Shown here one piece after another: positions 16,490 through 24,815 of a stretch of DNA of 64,000 nt; the stretch's first letter is position 1, and each line of letters begins with the position of its first letter. The DNA is from Azospirillum sp051124815 (GTDB lineage: Bacteria; Pseudomonadota; Alphaproteobacteria; Azospirillales; Azospirillaceae). The notes under the pieces are model-generated. The model ran no database searches. It was not told the DNA's origin and saw only the letters and a program-made list of their open reading frames with translations. The position numbers and the translations under genes are program-made. Location: NCBI RefSeq assembly GCF_051124815.1, contig NZ_CP118485.1, positions 248,001-312,000 of the forward strand, read 5' to 3'.

Positions 16490-17839
16490 TCACGCGGTGG
16501 CCGGACGGGCCAGCGCCGGGGGGATGTCGGTCGGTTCCATCACCGGGACGGCGACCGTCGGGGCCTTCCAGGTCAGCGTGTCGAAGGCGCCGCAATGGCC
16601 GCACAGGCCGCCCCAGTTGTGGCTGACCGCCCCGCAGGAGCTGCAGGTCCACACCGGATCCTCCGGCGCGTTGGCGGCCTTGGCCAGCCAGTCCTTCGCC
16701 GCGTCCTCGTCGTGGCGCTCGCCGCGGTCCAGCTCCGCCATCAGGCGGTAGGTGCGGCGGGTCGGGCCGATCTCCATGGCGCGGTTCAGGTGCTGGCGCG
16801 CCTCGCCCCACAGCTGGGCGTCGATGGCGGCGCGGGCGACGGCGAGGTGCGATTCGGCCGAATCGGGGGACTGACGCACCAGCTTCTGGAACAGCCGGAC
16901 GCGGGTCAGCGGATCGTAGCTGGAGACGATCGACCGGTAGATATCGGCCAGTTCCGGATGCGGCGAGTGGCGCCATGCCCGCTCCACCACCTTGGCGGCC
17001 GGCTTCAGCCGGTCGGCGGCGAGCTGCAGGCGGGCCAGACGGACGGCGGCGGGGACGAAGCCCGGCATCATGTCGTGCGCAGCCTGGGCGTGCGACAGGG
17101 CGGCGTCGGCCCGGCCGCGGCGCTCCGCCTCGAAGCTGCGCTCCAGAAGCAGGACGGCGCGGTGGCGGCGGCCCTCGTCGGTCGGGATGGCCCCGGCCTG
17201 GATCGCCTGCTGCAGCGTGCCTTCGGCGGCAGCCCAGTCGCCGGCCTGCGCCTCCAGGTCATAGAGCGTGCCGAGCAGCCAGGGCGTGTTGGGCTGCAGC
17301 CCGCGCGCCTTGCGGGCCAGCGTCAGCGCCTCCACCCGGTCGCCCGACTTGATCGCCTGGGTCAGCAGCCCGCGCATGCCGAGGAAGGCCGTCTCCGGCC
17401 GCTCCAGCATGGCGGTGAAATATTCCTTGGCGGCGCGCTCGTCGCCCTGCAGCTGGGCGGCCTGGGCCGACAGCAGCATGGTCAGCGGCGGCTCGTTCAG
17501 CAGCCCGTCGGCCTTGCGCGCCATCTTGCGCGCGGTCTGCGCATCGCCGGCGGCGATGGCGACCATGCCCTGGGTCAGGGCGCGGTAGCCGCGCTCGCGG
17601 CGGCGGATGCGGCTCTGACGGCGGATGCGGTGCGGCGTGCGGATCAGCCCGCGGATCAGGCGGTAGCCCAGCGCCGCGATGCCCAGCGCCACGATGGTGA
17701 CCAGCAGGGCGACCCAGAAGGGCGCCTCGACGGCGTAGCCCAGCCAGTGGACGCTGACGGTGCCGGGACGGTCGGCGAGCCAGATCGCGGCGGCGATGAC
17801 CACCGCGACCTTGAGAAGGAACCAGAGGGCGCGGATCAT
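16490..17839 (-). CDS. hemY: HemY-family TPR protein with C-terminal zinc ribbon
   Basis: An inner-membrane protein of 449 residues encoded with haem-synthesis genes. The N-terminus has two membrane helices (WFLLKVAVVIAAAIWLADRP and FWVALLVTIVALGIAALGYR), followed by an arginine-rich stretch and a long series of TPR-like helical pairs (GDAQTARKMARKADGLL and others). Near the C-terminus are four cysteines in two CxxC pairs, WTCSSCGAVS and GLCGHCGAFD, forming a rubredoxin-like zinc ribbon. HemY is not the protoporphyrinogen oxidase of the same name; its role is uncertain and may be structural in tetrapyrrole synthesis. Its start overlaps the mic60 stop (ATGA), and the operon ends at the terminator at 16435. 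Confidence 0.9.
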   Translation of the reverse strand: MIRALWFLLKVAVVIAAAIWLADRPGTVSVHWLGYAVEAPFWVALLVTIVALGIAALGYRLIRGLIRTPHRIRRQSRIRRRERGYRALTQGMVAIAAGDAQTARKMARKADGLLNEPPLTMLLSAQAAQLQGDERAAKEYFTAMLERPETAFLGMRGLLTQAIKSGDRVEALTLARKARGLQPNTPWLLGTLYDLEAQAGDWAAAEGTLQQAIQAGAIPTDEGRRHRAVLLLERSFEAERRGRADAALSHAQAAHDMMPGFVPAAVRLARLQLAADRLKPAAKVVERAWRHSPHPELADIYRSIVSSYDPLTRVRLFQKLVRQSPDSAESHLAVARAAIDAQLWGEARQHLNRAMEIGPTRRTYRLMAELDRGERHDEDAAKDWLAKAANAPEDPVWTCSSCGAVSHNWGGLCGHCGAFDTLTWKAPTVAVPVMEPTDIPPALARPATA

Positions 17840-19596
17840 TGGGCCGTCCCCTTCCCGCCGGCGGCGGTGGTCATCAGGGCGATGGCGCGGTCGTTCAGCT
17901 GGCGCGCGGCCTGATCGGCTGCCAGACGCGCCTTGGCGTCGGCCAGCCACGGGGCGGCGGCCTGCGCGGCCGGACCCTGCAGGGCCGACAGCTCCTCGAC
18001 CGCCTTGGCGAGGTTGCCCTCGTTCAGCGCGGCCTCGGCGCGGGCGACGATGGCGGTGGCGGTGGTGCCGACGACCCCGCCGCCCTCCTGGCGCACAGTG
18101 ACCAGGGTGGACAGCTTGCCGACCGCGGTGTCGATCCAGCTGTTGCCCTCGCCGCGGATGTCGGCGCGGACGATCTCGCCGGCCAGCGGCTGGAAGCGGT
18201 CGGTCAGCTGGGCGCGGGTCGGGATGCCCTTGGCGGCATAGGGCGCCACGGCGTCCAGCGGCTGGGTCACGCCCGCGTCGGAGATGTTGAGCGCGCGGAC
18301 CGCCTGCAGGTCCTGCTGGAACGGCTGCCCGCCCGACAGGGAGGCGCGCAGCTGCCCGGCGGCCAGCACCAGCGCCTGCGCGGTGGAAGCGGCGTCCTGG
18401 CGCTCGCTGACGGCCTTGTTGACGCTGGTGACCTGCTGCTTCAGCTGGTCGACCTCGCTGCGCAGCTCCTGCGCCGCCTGGGAGTTGCCGGAGACGGCGG
18501 AGACCTTCTGCTCCAGCGCGGCGATGCGGTCGGCCAGCTCCTTGCGGGCGTCGCCGGCATCGGTGCTGGCGGCCGGGCGCTTCTCCAGCGCGTCGATCCG
18601 CTGGGTCAGCGCGGAGAGGTCGGCGCCGTTGCCGCCATTCGCGGCGGCCGGACGCTGCTCCAGCTTGCCGACGCGGTCGGCGATCTGCTGGATCTGCGCC
18701 TTCAGCGCCGGGTCGGCCGGGGCGGTGGCGCCGGTCGAAGCGGTGGAGGAGGCGGAGGTGGACGGCCAGCCGGGCAGGGCGGGACCCCACCAGGGCTCCG
18801 ACAGCGCGGCGGCGCCGACCAGCAGGGCCACCACCGACAGGGCGGTGGCGAACCCGCCGCCGGAGCGCGGCTCGTCGATGTAGGACGGGGTGGGGGCAAT
18901 GGTCGGACGGGCCGGCTCGGCATCGGCGCTGCGGCTGTAGCCCGCGCTGCCGCTGGTGCCGGACGGCGTCCAGCTGCCGGTTGTGGTCTTCGGCTCGTCA
19001 GATTTGGCGTCGGACTTGATGCCGTCGTCCTTGGTGGAGGCGTCCTTGGCCTCCTCGGCCTTCTCCGCGTCGCCCTTCGGCGTATCGGCGAGGCTGTCGG
19101 TCGCGCCGATCGGCGTGGCCGGCGGGATCAGGGCGTCGGAGGACTGCAGTTCGGTCGCGGCACCGGTGGTCGCGCCGGCCGCCGGGATATCGGCCGCCGG
19201 GCTGTCGGCGCCGGGGATGGTGTCGGCCGGGGAGGCGGTCGGAACCGGCTCCACCACCGGAGCGGCATCGACAGTCGTGGCGGCCGGGGTGATGACGGAC
19301 GCGGCGGAGGCGTCGGTCGGCCGGTCCTCGCTGGGGGTGGCGGCGTCCAGGTCGGCGTCGTCCAGCTTGATGCGGTGCTTGGCGGCGGCGGCGCGCAGGT
19401 CGGCATGGCGGGCCAGCGGGATCGCGCCGCGCTTCTTCCAGCCCTGGACCGTCGTCACCGGGGTGTCCAGCTTGTGGGCCATCGGGCGGATGCCGCCGAA
19501 ACGTTCGACGATGCGGTCGACCGCCGCATTGCCAGTGCTGGCGCCGTCGCCGTCACGGTCGGTGCCGGGGCGCTCGGGGCCTGGACGAGAGGTCAT
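17836..19596 (-). CDS. Mic60/mitofilin-family inner-membrane protein with N-terminal HTH-like domain
   Basis: A bacterial relative of Mic60, the protein that bends cristae and, in alphaproteobacteria, intracytoplasmic membranes. The 586-residue protein has four parts: a helix-turn-helix-like head (about 23-67, with IVERFGGIRPMAHKLDTPVT and VQGWKKRGAIPLARH), a long acidic Ala/Thr/Pro linker, one membrane helix (FATALSVVALLVGAAALSEP), and a periplasmic coiled coil with the conserved C-terminal mitofilin domain (GNSWIDTAVGKLSTLVTVRQ). The ATG at 19596 is preferred to a GTG 33 codons upstream that lies within an intergenic hairpin. It is flanked by hemD and hemY, the usual alphaproteobacterial order. 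Confidence 0.88.
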   Translation of the reverse strand: MTSRPGPERPGTDRDGDGASTGNAAVDRIVERFGGIRPMAHKLDTPVTTVQGWKKRGAIPLARHADLRAAAAKHRIKLDDADLDAATPSEDRPTDASAASVITPAATTVDAAPVVEPVPTASPADTIPGADSPAADIPAAGATTGAATELQSSDALIPPATPIGATDSLADTPKGDAEKAEEAKDASTKDDGIKSDAKSDEPKTTTGSWTPSGTSGSAGYSRSADAEPARPTIAPTPSYIDEPRSGGGFATALSVVALLVGAAALSEPWWGPALPGWPSTSASSTASTGATAPADPALKAQIQQIADRVGKLEQRPAAANGGNGADLSALTQRIDALEKRPAASTDAGDARKELADRIAALEQKVSAVSGNSQAAQELRSEVDQLKQQVTSVNKAVSERQDAASTAQALVLAAGQLRASLSGGQPFQQDLQAVRALNISDAGVTQPLDAVAPYAAKGIPTRAQLTDRFQPLAGEIVRADIRGEGNSWIDTAVGKLSTLVTVRQEGGGVVGTTATAIVARAEAALNEGNLAKAVEELSALQGPAAQAAAPWLADAKARLAADQAARQLNDRAIALMTTAAGGKGTAQ

Positions 19597-19664
19597 GGGC
19601 TGTACCTTCGGTTCGCTGTTGTTCGTTTTAACGTCACAGCCCCCTGACCGGTCCCCCTCGTCCC

Positions 19665-19715
19665 CCGTACGGCTGATGCACCCATCCGGAAGCACCGGGG
19701 GTGTAAGCCGTACGG
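19665..19715. other. Intercistronic stem-loop between hemD and mic60
   Basis: CCGTACGGC at 19665-19673 pairs perfectly with GCCGTACGG at 19707-19715, and an inner CACCC/GGGTG pair (19679-19683 with 19699-19703) extends the stem. It has no U-run, so it is more likely an mRNA processing or attenuation structure than a terminator. Both outer arms contain the GTAC word that is so frequent in the adjoining hemD gene. Confidence 0.6.
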
Positions 19716-19731
19716 CCGGACCGCGCCGGGG

Positions 19732-20502
19732 TTAACCGGCGACCGGCAACAGATCGAGCAGGGCGTCCTGCTCCGGCCGCGCCGCCACCCGTACGCTTCG
19801 CCACGGCGTCACTCCCTGGTCGCCGTACGCACGGGCAGCCTCCGCGACCGCGGGGCTGAGGCAGAACGCATCGACCGTACGACAACAATCGACCAGCCCC
19901 GCCTCGGCCAGCAGCCTAACAAAGGATGCCGCGGTACGGGGAGAGAAAAACAACACGCCGTCGAGCGCGGACGTACGCAAAAATGTCGCGGTATCGTCCG
20001 ACAGGGTTAGCGCGGGTACGGCATCGTACATCACGCTGCGCCGCAGCGTGAACCCGGACGCTCCCAACAGGCCGGCGAGGTCGCCCGCCACCTTGCTGCC
20101 GGCCACATGCAGGAGCGTACCGGCGGCCGGATCGCGCAAGCGGCGGACATGGTCGGCCAGCGCGTACACGTCGCCCGACGCGCTGTCGACCTCCGCGAAG
20201 CCGGCCGCCCGCGCCGCCCGCGCGGTGGCGTCGCCGACCGCGTGCACCGGACGGTCGCGGCGGCTCGTACGTTTGGCGTAGGCGCGTACGCCGTTCGCGC
20301 TGGTGAAGAGCAGGGCTTGTACGTCGGACAGGTCGGGTTCCGGCCCGTCGAGCCAGACCATCGACAGCATCGGCTCCACCGCCGTGGCGAAGCCGAGCGC
20401 CTCCAGCCGGCGGACCAGCGGCTCGGCATCCTCCGCCGGACGCGTCACCAGAAGACGCGTACAGGGAGGGACGGCAGAGGGCGCAGGCTGTTTTCCCGTC
20501 AT
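19732..20502 (-). CDS. hemD: Uroporphyrinogen-III synthase
   Basis: Cyclises hydroxymethylbilane with ring-D inversion to uroporphyrinogen III, the branch point to haem, sirohaem and cobalamin. The 256-residue protein opens MTGKQPAPSAVPPCTRLLVT, continues RPAEDAEPLVRRLEALGFAT, and has ALLFTSANGVRAYAKR and the second-domain motif LDGVLFFSPRTAASFVRLLA. This family is weakly conserved, but the position 25 bp after hemC is decisive. Base use is odd: the gene is full of GTAC words and uses GTA, CGT and ACG codons far more than hemC or mic60 (see findings). Confidence 0.92.
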   Translation of the reverse strand: MTGKQPAPSAVPPCTRLLVTRPAEDAEPLVRRLEALGFATAVEPMLSMVWLDGPEPDLSDVQALLFTSANGVRAYAKRTSRRDRPVHAVGDATARAARAAGFAEVDSASGDVYALADHVRRLRDPAAGTLLHVAGSKVAGDLAGLLGASGFTLRRSVMYDAVPALTLSDDTATFLRTSALDGVLFFSPRTAASFVRLLAEAGLVDCCRTVDAFCLSPAVAEAARAYGDQGVTPWRSVRVAARPEQDALLDLLPVAG

Positions 20503-20527
20503 GCGGAAAACCCGGACGGAGGGACGG

Positions 20528-21466
20528 TCAGTGGGGGGCCGCGGCGAAGAAATCGGGCGGCAGCTGCGCCCGGATCTCGGCCCCGGCGTCGGCGCCCAGC
20601 GACTCGGCCTCGGCCGCCTTGCCGTGGCGTTCCGCCCGGAAGATGATGCGTCCGTCGGTCGACAGCACCTTGGCGCGGAGATGCAGGTCGTCGCCGTCCA
20701 GCATCGCCAGCGCCGCGATGGGCGTGCGGCAGGAACCGTCGAGCGCGGCCAGCAGCGCGCGCTCCGCCGTGACGCGGACCATGGTCTCCGCACAGTTCAG
20801 CGGGGCGAGCAGGGCGCGGGTGGCGTCGTCGGCGCTGCGGATCTCGATGCCGATGGCGCCCTGGGCAACCGCCGGCAGCATGGTTTCCGGCTCCAGCACC
20901 GCGGTGATGCGGTCGGTCAGGCCGAGGCGGCGCAGGCCGGCCAGCGCCAGCAGGGTGGCGTCCACCTCGCCCGCGTCCAGCTTGGACAGTCGGGTCTGCA
21001 CGTTGCCGCGCAACGGGAAGATTTTCAGGTCGGGGCGCAGTTCCAGCACCTGGGCCTGACGGCGCAGGCCGGCGGTGCCGACCACGGAGCCGGCCGGCAG
21101 ATCGGCCAGACCGCCGCCGGAGCGGGCGAAGAAGGCGTCGCGCGGATCCTCGCGCGGCAGCAGGGTGGCGATCTCCAGCCCGTCGGGAAGCTGGGTCGGC
21201 ACGTCCTTCATCGAATGGACGGCAAGATCGGCGCGGCCGTCGAACAGCGCCTCCTCCAGCTCCTTGGTGAACAGGCCCTTGCCGCCCGCCTCCGCCAGGG
21301 TGCGGTCGAGGATGCGGTCGCCGGTGGTCTTGAAGACGACGATCTCGATGGCGCCGGGCGCGGCGAGATGCGGATGGGCGGCGATCAGGCGGTCGCGGGT
21401 TTCATGGGCCTGCGCCAGCGCCAGCGGGCTGCCGCGCGTCCCGATACGGAGCGGGTGGGTCGTCAT
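20528..21466 (-). CDS. hemC: Hydroxymethylbilane synthase (porphobilinogen deaminase)
   Basis: Joins four porphobilinogens into hydroxymethylbilane on a dipyrromethane cofactor. The 312-residue protein starts MTTHPLRIGTRGSPLALAQA. It has the catalytic aspartate in VHSMKDVPTQLP (Asp88), the arginine pair in TAGLRRQAQV, and the cofactor-binding cysteine in GSCRTPIAA (Cys246). The usual TSSLRR reads TAGLRR here, a mild change. It is the first gene of hemC-hemD-mic60-hemY and is divergent from tsaD; the 159-bp gap presumably holds both promoters. Confidence 0.97.
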   Translation of the reverse strand: MTTHPLRIGTRGSPLALAQAHETRDRLIAAHPHLAAPGAIEIVVFKTTGDRILDRTLAEAGGKGLFTKELEEALFDGRADLAVHSMKDVPTQLPDGLEIATLLPREDPRDAFFARSGGGLADLPAGSVVGTAGLRRQAQVLELRPDLKIFPLRGNVQTRLSKLDAGEVDATLLALAGLRRLGLTDRITAVLEPETMLPAVAQGAIGIEIRSADDATRALLAPLNCAETMVRVTAERALLAALDGSCRTPIAALAMLDGDDLHLRAKVLSTDGRIIFRAERHGKAAEAESLGADAGAEIRAQLPPDFFAAAPH

Positions 21467-21625
21467 AGGGCGTGTTCTAGGCGATCCGCGCAGCTTTGCA
21501 AGGATTCGTCGGCTCTTCATACATAAGATTGAGGCGGATCAAATTTCATGCCCCCGGCTTTCCCGCACCGGCTGGTCCCCAACTCCATCCTGTACCCGGA
21601 CGGGCAAGGCGGCTAATTTGGCGCC

Positions 21626-22699
21626 ATGATCGTTCTTGGAATCGAAACAAGCTGCGACGAGACGGCCGCCGCAATCGTCACCGACGCGCGCGAAATCCGC
21701 GCCGACGTCGTGCTGTCGCAGTTGGACGACCACACGCCCTATGGCGGCGTCGTCCCGGAAATCGCCGCCCGTGCCCATCTGGAACATCTGGACGGGCTGA
21801 TCCGCCGCGCCATGGCGGAGGCCGGGATCGGCTTCGGCGACCTCGACGCGGTGGCGGCGACCGGCGGGCCGGGGCTGATCGGCGGCGTCATCGTCGGCGT
21901 CATGACCGCCAAGGCCATCGCCGCGGCGCGCGGGCTGCCCTTCGTCGCCGTCAATCATCTGGAAGGCCACGCGCTGACCGCGCGGCTGACCGACGACGTC
22001 GCCTTTCCCTACCTGCTGCTGCTGGTGTCGGGTGGCCATTGCCAACTGCTGGCGGTGGAGGGGGTCGGGCGCTACCGCCGGCTCGGCACCACCATCGACG
22101 ACGCGGTCGGCGAAGCGTTCGACAAGACCGCCAAGCTGCTGGGGCTGGGCTACCCCGGCGGGCCGCTGGTGGAGAAGGCGGCGGCGCGCGCCACCAACCC
22201 GGCGCGGTTCGATCTGCCGCGGCCGATGCTGGGGCGTCCGGGCTGCGATTTCTCCTTCTCCGGGCTGAAGACCGCGGTGCGGCGGCATGTGGAGGAGTTG
22301 GGCGCGCCGCTGTCGGATGCCGACCGCGACGATCTTGCCGCCGCCTTTCAGGCGACGGTGGCGGAGGTGCTGGCCGACCGCTGCGCCCGCGCCATCCGCC
22401 GCTTCAAGGAGGACCATCCGCAGGGCGGCGCCCTGGTGGTGGCCGGCGGCGTCGCCGCCAACAAGGCGATCCGCAGCCGGCTGTCGACCCTGGCGGAGAA
22501 GCAGCGCATGCCGTTCGTCGCGCCGCCGCTGCGCCTGTGCACCGACAACGCGGCGATGATCGCCTGGGCCGGGATCGAACGCTTCCGGCTGGGCGAGAGC
22601 GACCCGCTGAACTTCGCCCCCCGCCCGCGCTGGCCGCTGGACCCGAACGCGGCGCCGGTGATCGGGCGCGCGGGGGTCGGGGCGGGGGTGAAGGCGTGA
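21626..22699 (+). CDS. tsaD: tRNA N6-adenosine threonylcarbamoyltransferase
   Basis: The catalytic subunit that transfers threonylcarbamoyl to A37 of ANN-decoding tRNAs. The 357-residue protein starts MIVLGIETSCDETAAAIVTD, has the metal-binding histidines in NHLEGHALTA (His111 and His115), the ASKHA-fold phosphate loops (LLLVSGGHCQL, FDKTAKLLGLGYPGGP, DFSFSGLKTAV), and VVAGGVAANKAIRSR near the end. A metal-ligand aspartate appears in LCTDNAAMIAWAG. It is upstream of gpsA, a pairing common in alphaproteobacteria. Confidence 0.97.
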   Translation: MIVLGIETSCDETAAAIVTDAREIRADVVLSQLDDHTPYGGVVPEIAARAHLEHLDGLIRRAMAEAGIGFGDLDAVAATGGPGLIGGVIVGVMTAKAIAAARGLPFVAVNHLEGHALTARLTDDVAFPYLLLLVSGGHCQLLAVEGVGRYRRLGTTIDDAVGEAFDKTAKLLGLGYPGGPLVEKAAARATNPARFDLPRPMLGRPGCDFSFSGLKTAVRRHVEELGAPLSDADRDDLAAAFQATVAEVLADRCARAIRRFKEDHPQGGALVVAGGVAANKAIRSRLSTLAEKQRMPFVAPPLRLCTDNAAMIAWAGIERFRLGESDPLNFAPRPRWPLDPNAAPVIGRAGVGAGVKA

Positions 22700-22735
22700 G
22701 ACCCATCCTTACATCCCCTCTCCCGCCCGCGAGAT

Positions 22736-22879
22736 CCCCTCTCCCCCCCGGGGAGAGGGTTAGGGTGAGGGGGATGCGTTGCGAGGACCGTCAAGCATCG
22801 CGCAACGCCGGGTCTCCCGTCGACTTCTCCCTGTGCATCCCCCTCACCCCGACCCTCTCCCCGGGGGGGAGAGGGGGAG
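22736..22879. repeat. Palindromic repeat, family A, copy 2
   Basis: The left unit (CCCCTCTCCCCCCCGGGGAG, then AGGGTTAGGGTGAGGGGGAT) and right unit (ATCCCCCTCACCCCGACCCT, then CTCCCCGGGGGGGAGAGGGG) are inverted about 57 bp apart. It occupies most of the gap between tsaD and gpsA, which are co-directional, so it must be read through if the two share a transcript. Confidence 0.85.
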
Positions 22880-22916
22880 ACGAGCGTGGTCGTTTTATTG
22901 ATGTGAGAGACTTGCC

Positions 22917-23936
22917 ATGAGTGCCGTGCCCCCCACCTCCCTCAACCGCATCGGTGTCGTCGGCGGCGGCGCCTGGGGAACGGCGCTGGCGCTGGCGGCG
23001 TTGCGGGCTGGGCGCGAGACGCTGCTGTGGGCGCGCGAGCCGGCGGTGGTGGAGGCGATGAGCATCCGCCGCGAGAACCGCGATTACCTGCCCGGCGTGC
23101 CGCTGCCCGACGCGCTGCGGATCACCGGCGACCTGGCCGATCTCGGCGATTGCGACGCGGTACTGCTGGTGTCGCCGGCCCAGCATGCGCGCAGCGTCAC
23201 CGCGGGCATGGCGCCGCTGCTGAAGCCGGGGGCGCCGGTCGTCGTCTGCGCCAAGGGAATCGAGCTGGACAGCCACGCGCTGATGAGCGAGGCGGTCGGC
23301 GCCGCGCTGCCGGCCGGCAACCCGGTGGCGATCCTGTCCGGCCCGACCTTCGCGGCGGAGGTGGCGCGCGGGCTGCCGACGGCGGTGACGCTGGCCTGCG
23401 CCGACGAGACGCTTGGCACCGCGCTGGTCGCGGCGCTGGGGAGCCGCACCTTCCGGCCCTACCGCTCGGACGACGTCGTCGGCTCGCAGATCGGCGGGGC
23501 GGTGAAGAATGTTCTGGCCATCGCCTGCGGCGTGGTCGAGGGGCGGCGGCTGGGCGACAACGCGCGCGCCGCGTTGATCACCCGCGGGCTGGCGGAGATC
23601 ACCCGGCTGGCGCTGGCGCTCGGCGGCCGGGCGGAGACGCTGATGGGGCTGTCGGGGCTGGGCGACCTGACGCTGACCTGCTCCAGCCTGCAGTCGCGCA
23701 ATATGTCGCTGGGCGCGGCGCTGGGCGAGGGGAAGACGCTGGCCGAGATCCTGGCGGCTCGGCGGTCGGTGGCGGAGGGCGTCTATACCGCCGCCGCCGT
23801 GGTCGGGCTGGCGGCGAAGCTGGGCGTCGACATGCCGATCTGCGCCGCCGTGGATGCCATCCTGAACCGCGGCGCCGGGCTGGACGAGACCATCGACGGG
23901 CTGCTGTCCCGGCCCTTCCGGGGGGAAGGCGTTTAG
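22917..23936 (+). CDS. gpsA: Glycerol-3-phosphate dehydrogenase [NAD(P)+]
   Basis: Reduces dihydroxyacetone phosphate to sn-glycerol 3-phosphate for phospholipid synthesis. The 339-residue cytoplasmic enzyme has the N-terminal dinucleotide motif VVGGGAWGTALALAA (about 11-25), the substrate-site run VVVCAKGIELD, AILSGPTFAAEVARGLPTAV, the catalytic lysine in GGAVKNVLAIACGV, and GLSGLGDLTLTCSS. Its start at 22917 follows the repeat and a GAGAG ribosome site. The 3' end is only 6 bp from the convergent LytTR gene. Confidence 0.97.
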   Translation: MSAVPPTSLNRIGVVGGGAWGTALALAALRAGRETLLWAREPAVVEAMSIRRENRDYLPGVPLPDALRITGDLADLGDCDAVLLVSPAQHARSVTAGMAPLLKPGAPVVVCAKGIELDSHALMSEAVGAALPAGNPVAILSGPTFAAEVARGLPTAVTLACADETLGTALVAALGSRTFRPYRSDDVVGSQIGGAVKNVLAIACGVVEGRRLGDNARAALITRGLAEITRLALALGGRAETLMGLSGLGDLTLTCSSLQSRNMSLGAALGEGKTLAEILAARRSVAEGVYTAAAVVGLAAKLGVDMPICAAVDAILNRGAGLDETIDGLLSRPFRGEGV

Positions 23937-23942
23937 GGGCGT

Positions 23943-24815
23943 TTAGGAGACGGCCTTCTCGACCCAGCCGGCGGCGCGCACCGAGGGCGCGTGGGTGCGG
24001 CTGACCGGGACCAGCAGGCCGTTGGTCAGGCGCAGTGACAGCTTGCCGTCCGGCTTGCGCTCCACCGCCGCGACCGCCGATGCTGCAACCCAATAGGAGC
24101 GGTGGACCTGCCGGCCGTCGAGGCCCGCCAGCTCCGCCACCGCGTCGCGCATCCGCATCAGGATCAGGTCGCTGCCCAGCGCGGTGTGAACGCGGACGTA
24201 ATGGTCCTCCATCTCCAGCGCCAGCAGGTCGCGCCCCAGCTTGGCCGGAATGCGGTCGAGGAAGGGGGCGGGGCGGTCGGCGGTCGGTTCGCCGCCGGGG
24301 ACGGGCACTTGCGGAGGGGCGGGCGGCTGGTGGCCGACCACGCCATGGTCGCGCAACTCCAGCCACACCGGCAGGGCCGACACCAGCGTGGTGATGACCA
24401 GCACATAGCCGTACATCTCGGCCAGCCCGGCGGGGGTGAGGAAGTCCTGGCCGCGCAGCCGGCTTTCCAGCAGGGCGACCACCAGGGTCTGCAGGATGCT
24501 GACGGTCAGATAGGCCGCAGCCAGCATCAGCGGCCATGTGCGCTCCAGGTTCGGCAGGAGGCGGCGGGTGACCAGAATCACCAGTTCGAACATCGACCAG
24601 CCGCTGACGATCTGCCCGCCCCAGTAGGCAAGCCGGACGGCGAAGCCCATGTCACGGAAGGTGCCGAACGGTCCCAGCAGGGCCAATGCTAGGATGGAGG
24701 CCGCCAGCAACGGAAGGCGGCGGCGCAGCACGCGCCGGCCATAGGGAACGGGCGGCGACTGCCAGGGGAGGGCCGGGGATGAGGTTTCGGTGTCGGGTTG
24801 CGCGTTGGTCTGCAA
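23943..24815 (-). CDS. Membrane-bound LytTR-family transcriptional regulator
   Basis: A DNA-binding regulator tethered in the membrane. The N-terminal half has four hydrophobic helices (LPLLAASILALALLGPFG; GGQIVSGWSMFELVILV; WPLMLAAAYLTVSILQTLVV; MYGYVLVITTLVSALPVW). The C-terminal third is a LytTR domain, with LLALEMEDHYVRVHTALGSD, the recognition segment QVHRSYWVAASAVAAVERKP and LRLTNGLLVPVSRTH. No ATG is available: TTG codons at 24899 and 24815 and a GTG at 24731 are possible. The first two would overlap the divergent DUF2141 gene; the start given is a compromise. Confidence 0.8.
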   Translation of the reverse strand: MQTNAQPDTETSSPALPWQSPPVPYGRRVLRRRLPLLAASILALALLGPFGTFRDMGFAVRLAYWGGQIVSGWSMFELVILVTRRLLPNLERTWPLMLAAAYLTVSILQTLVVALLESRLRGQDFLTPAGLAEMYGYVLVITTLVSALPVWLELRDHGVVGHQPPAPPQVPVPGGEPTADRPAPFLDRIPAKLGRDLLALEMEDHYVRVHTALGSDLILMRMRDAVAELAGLDGRQVHRSYWVAASAVAAVERKPDGKLSLRLTNGLLVPVSRTHAPSVRAAGWVEKAVS

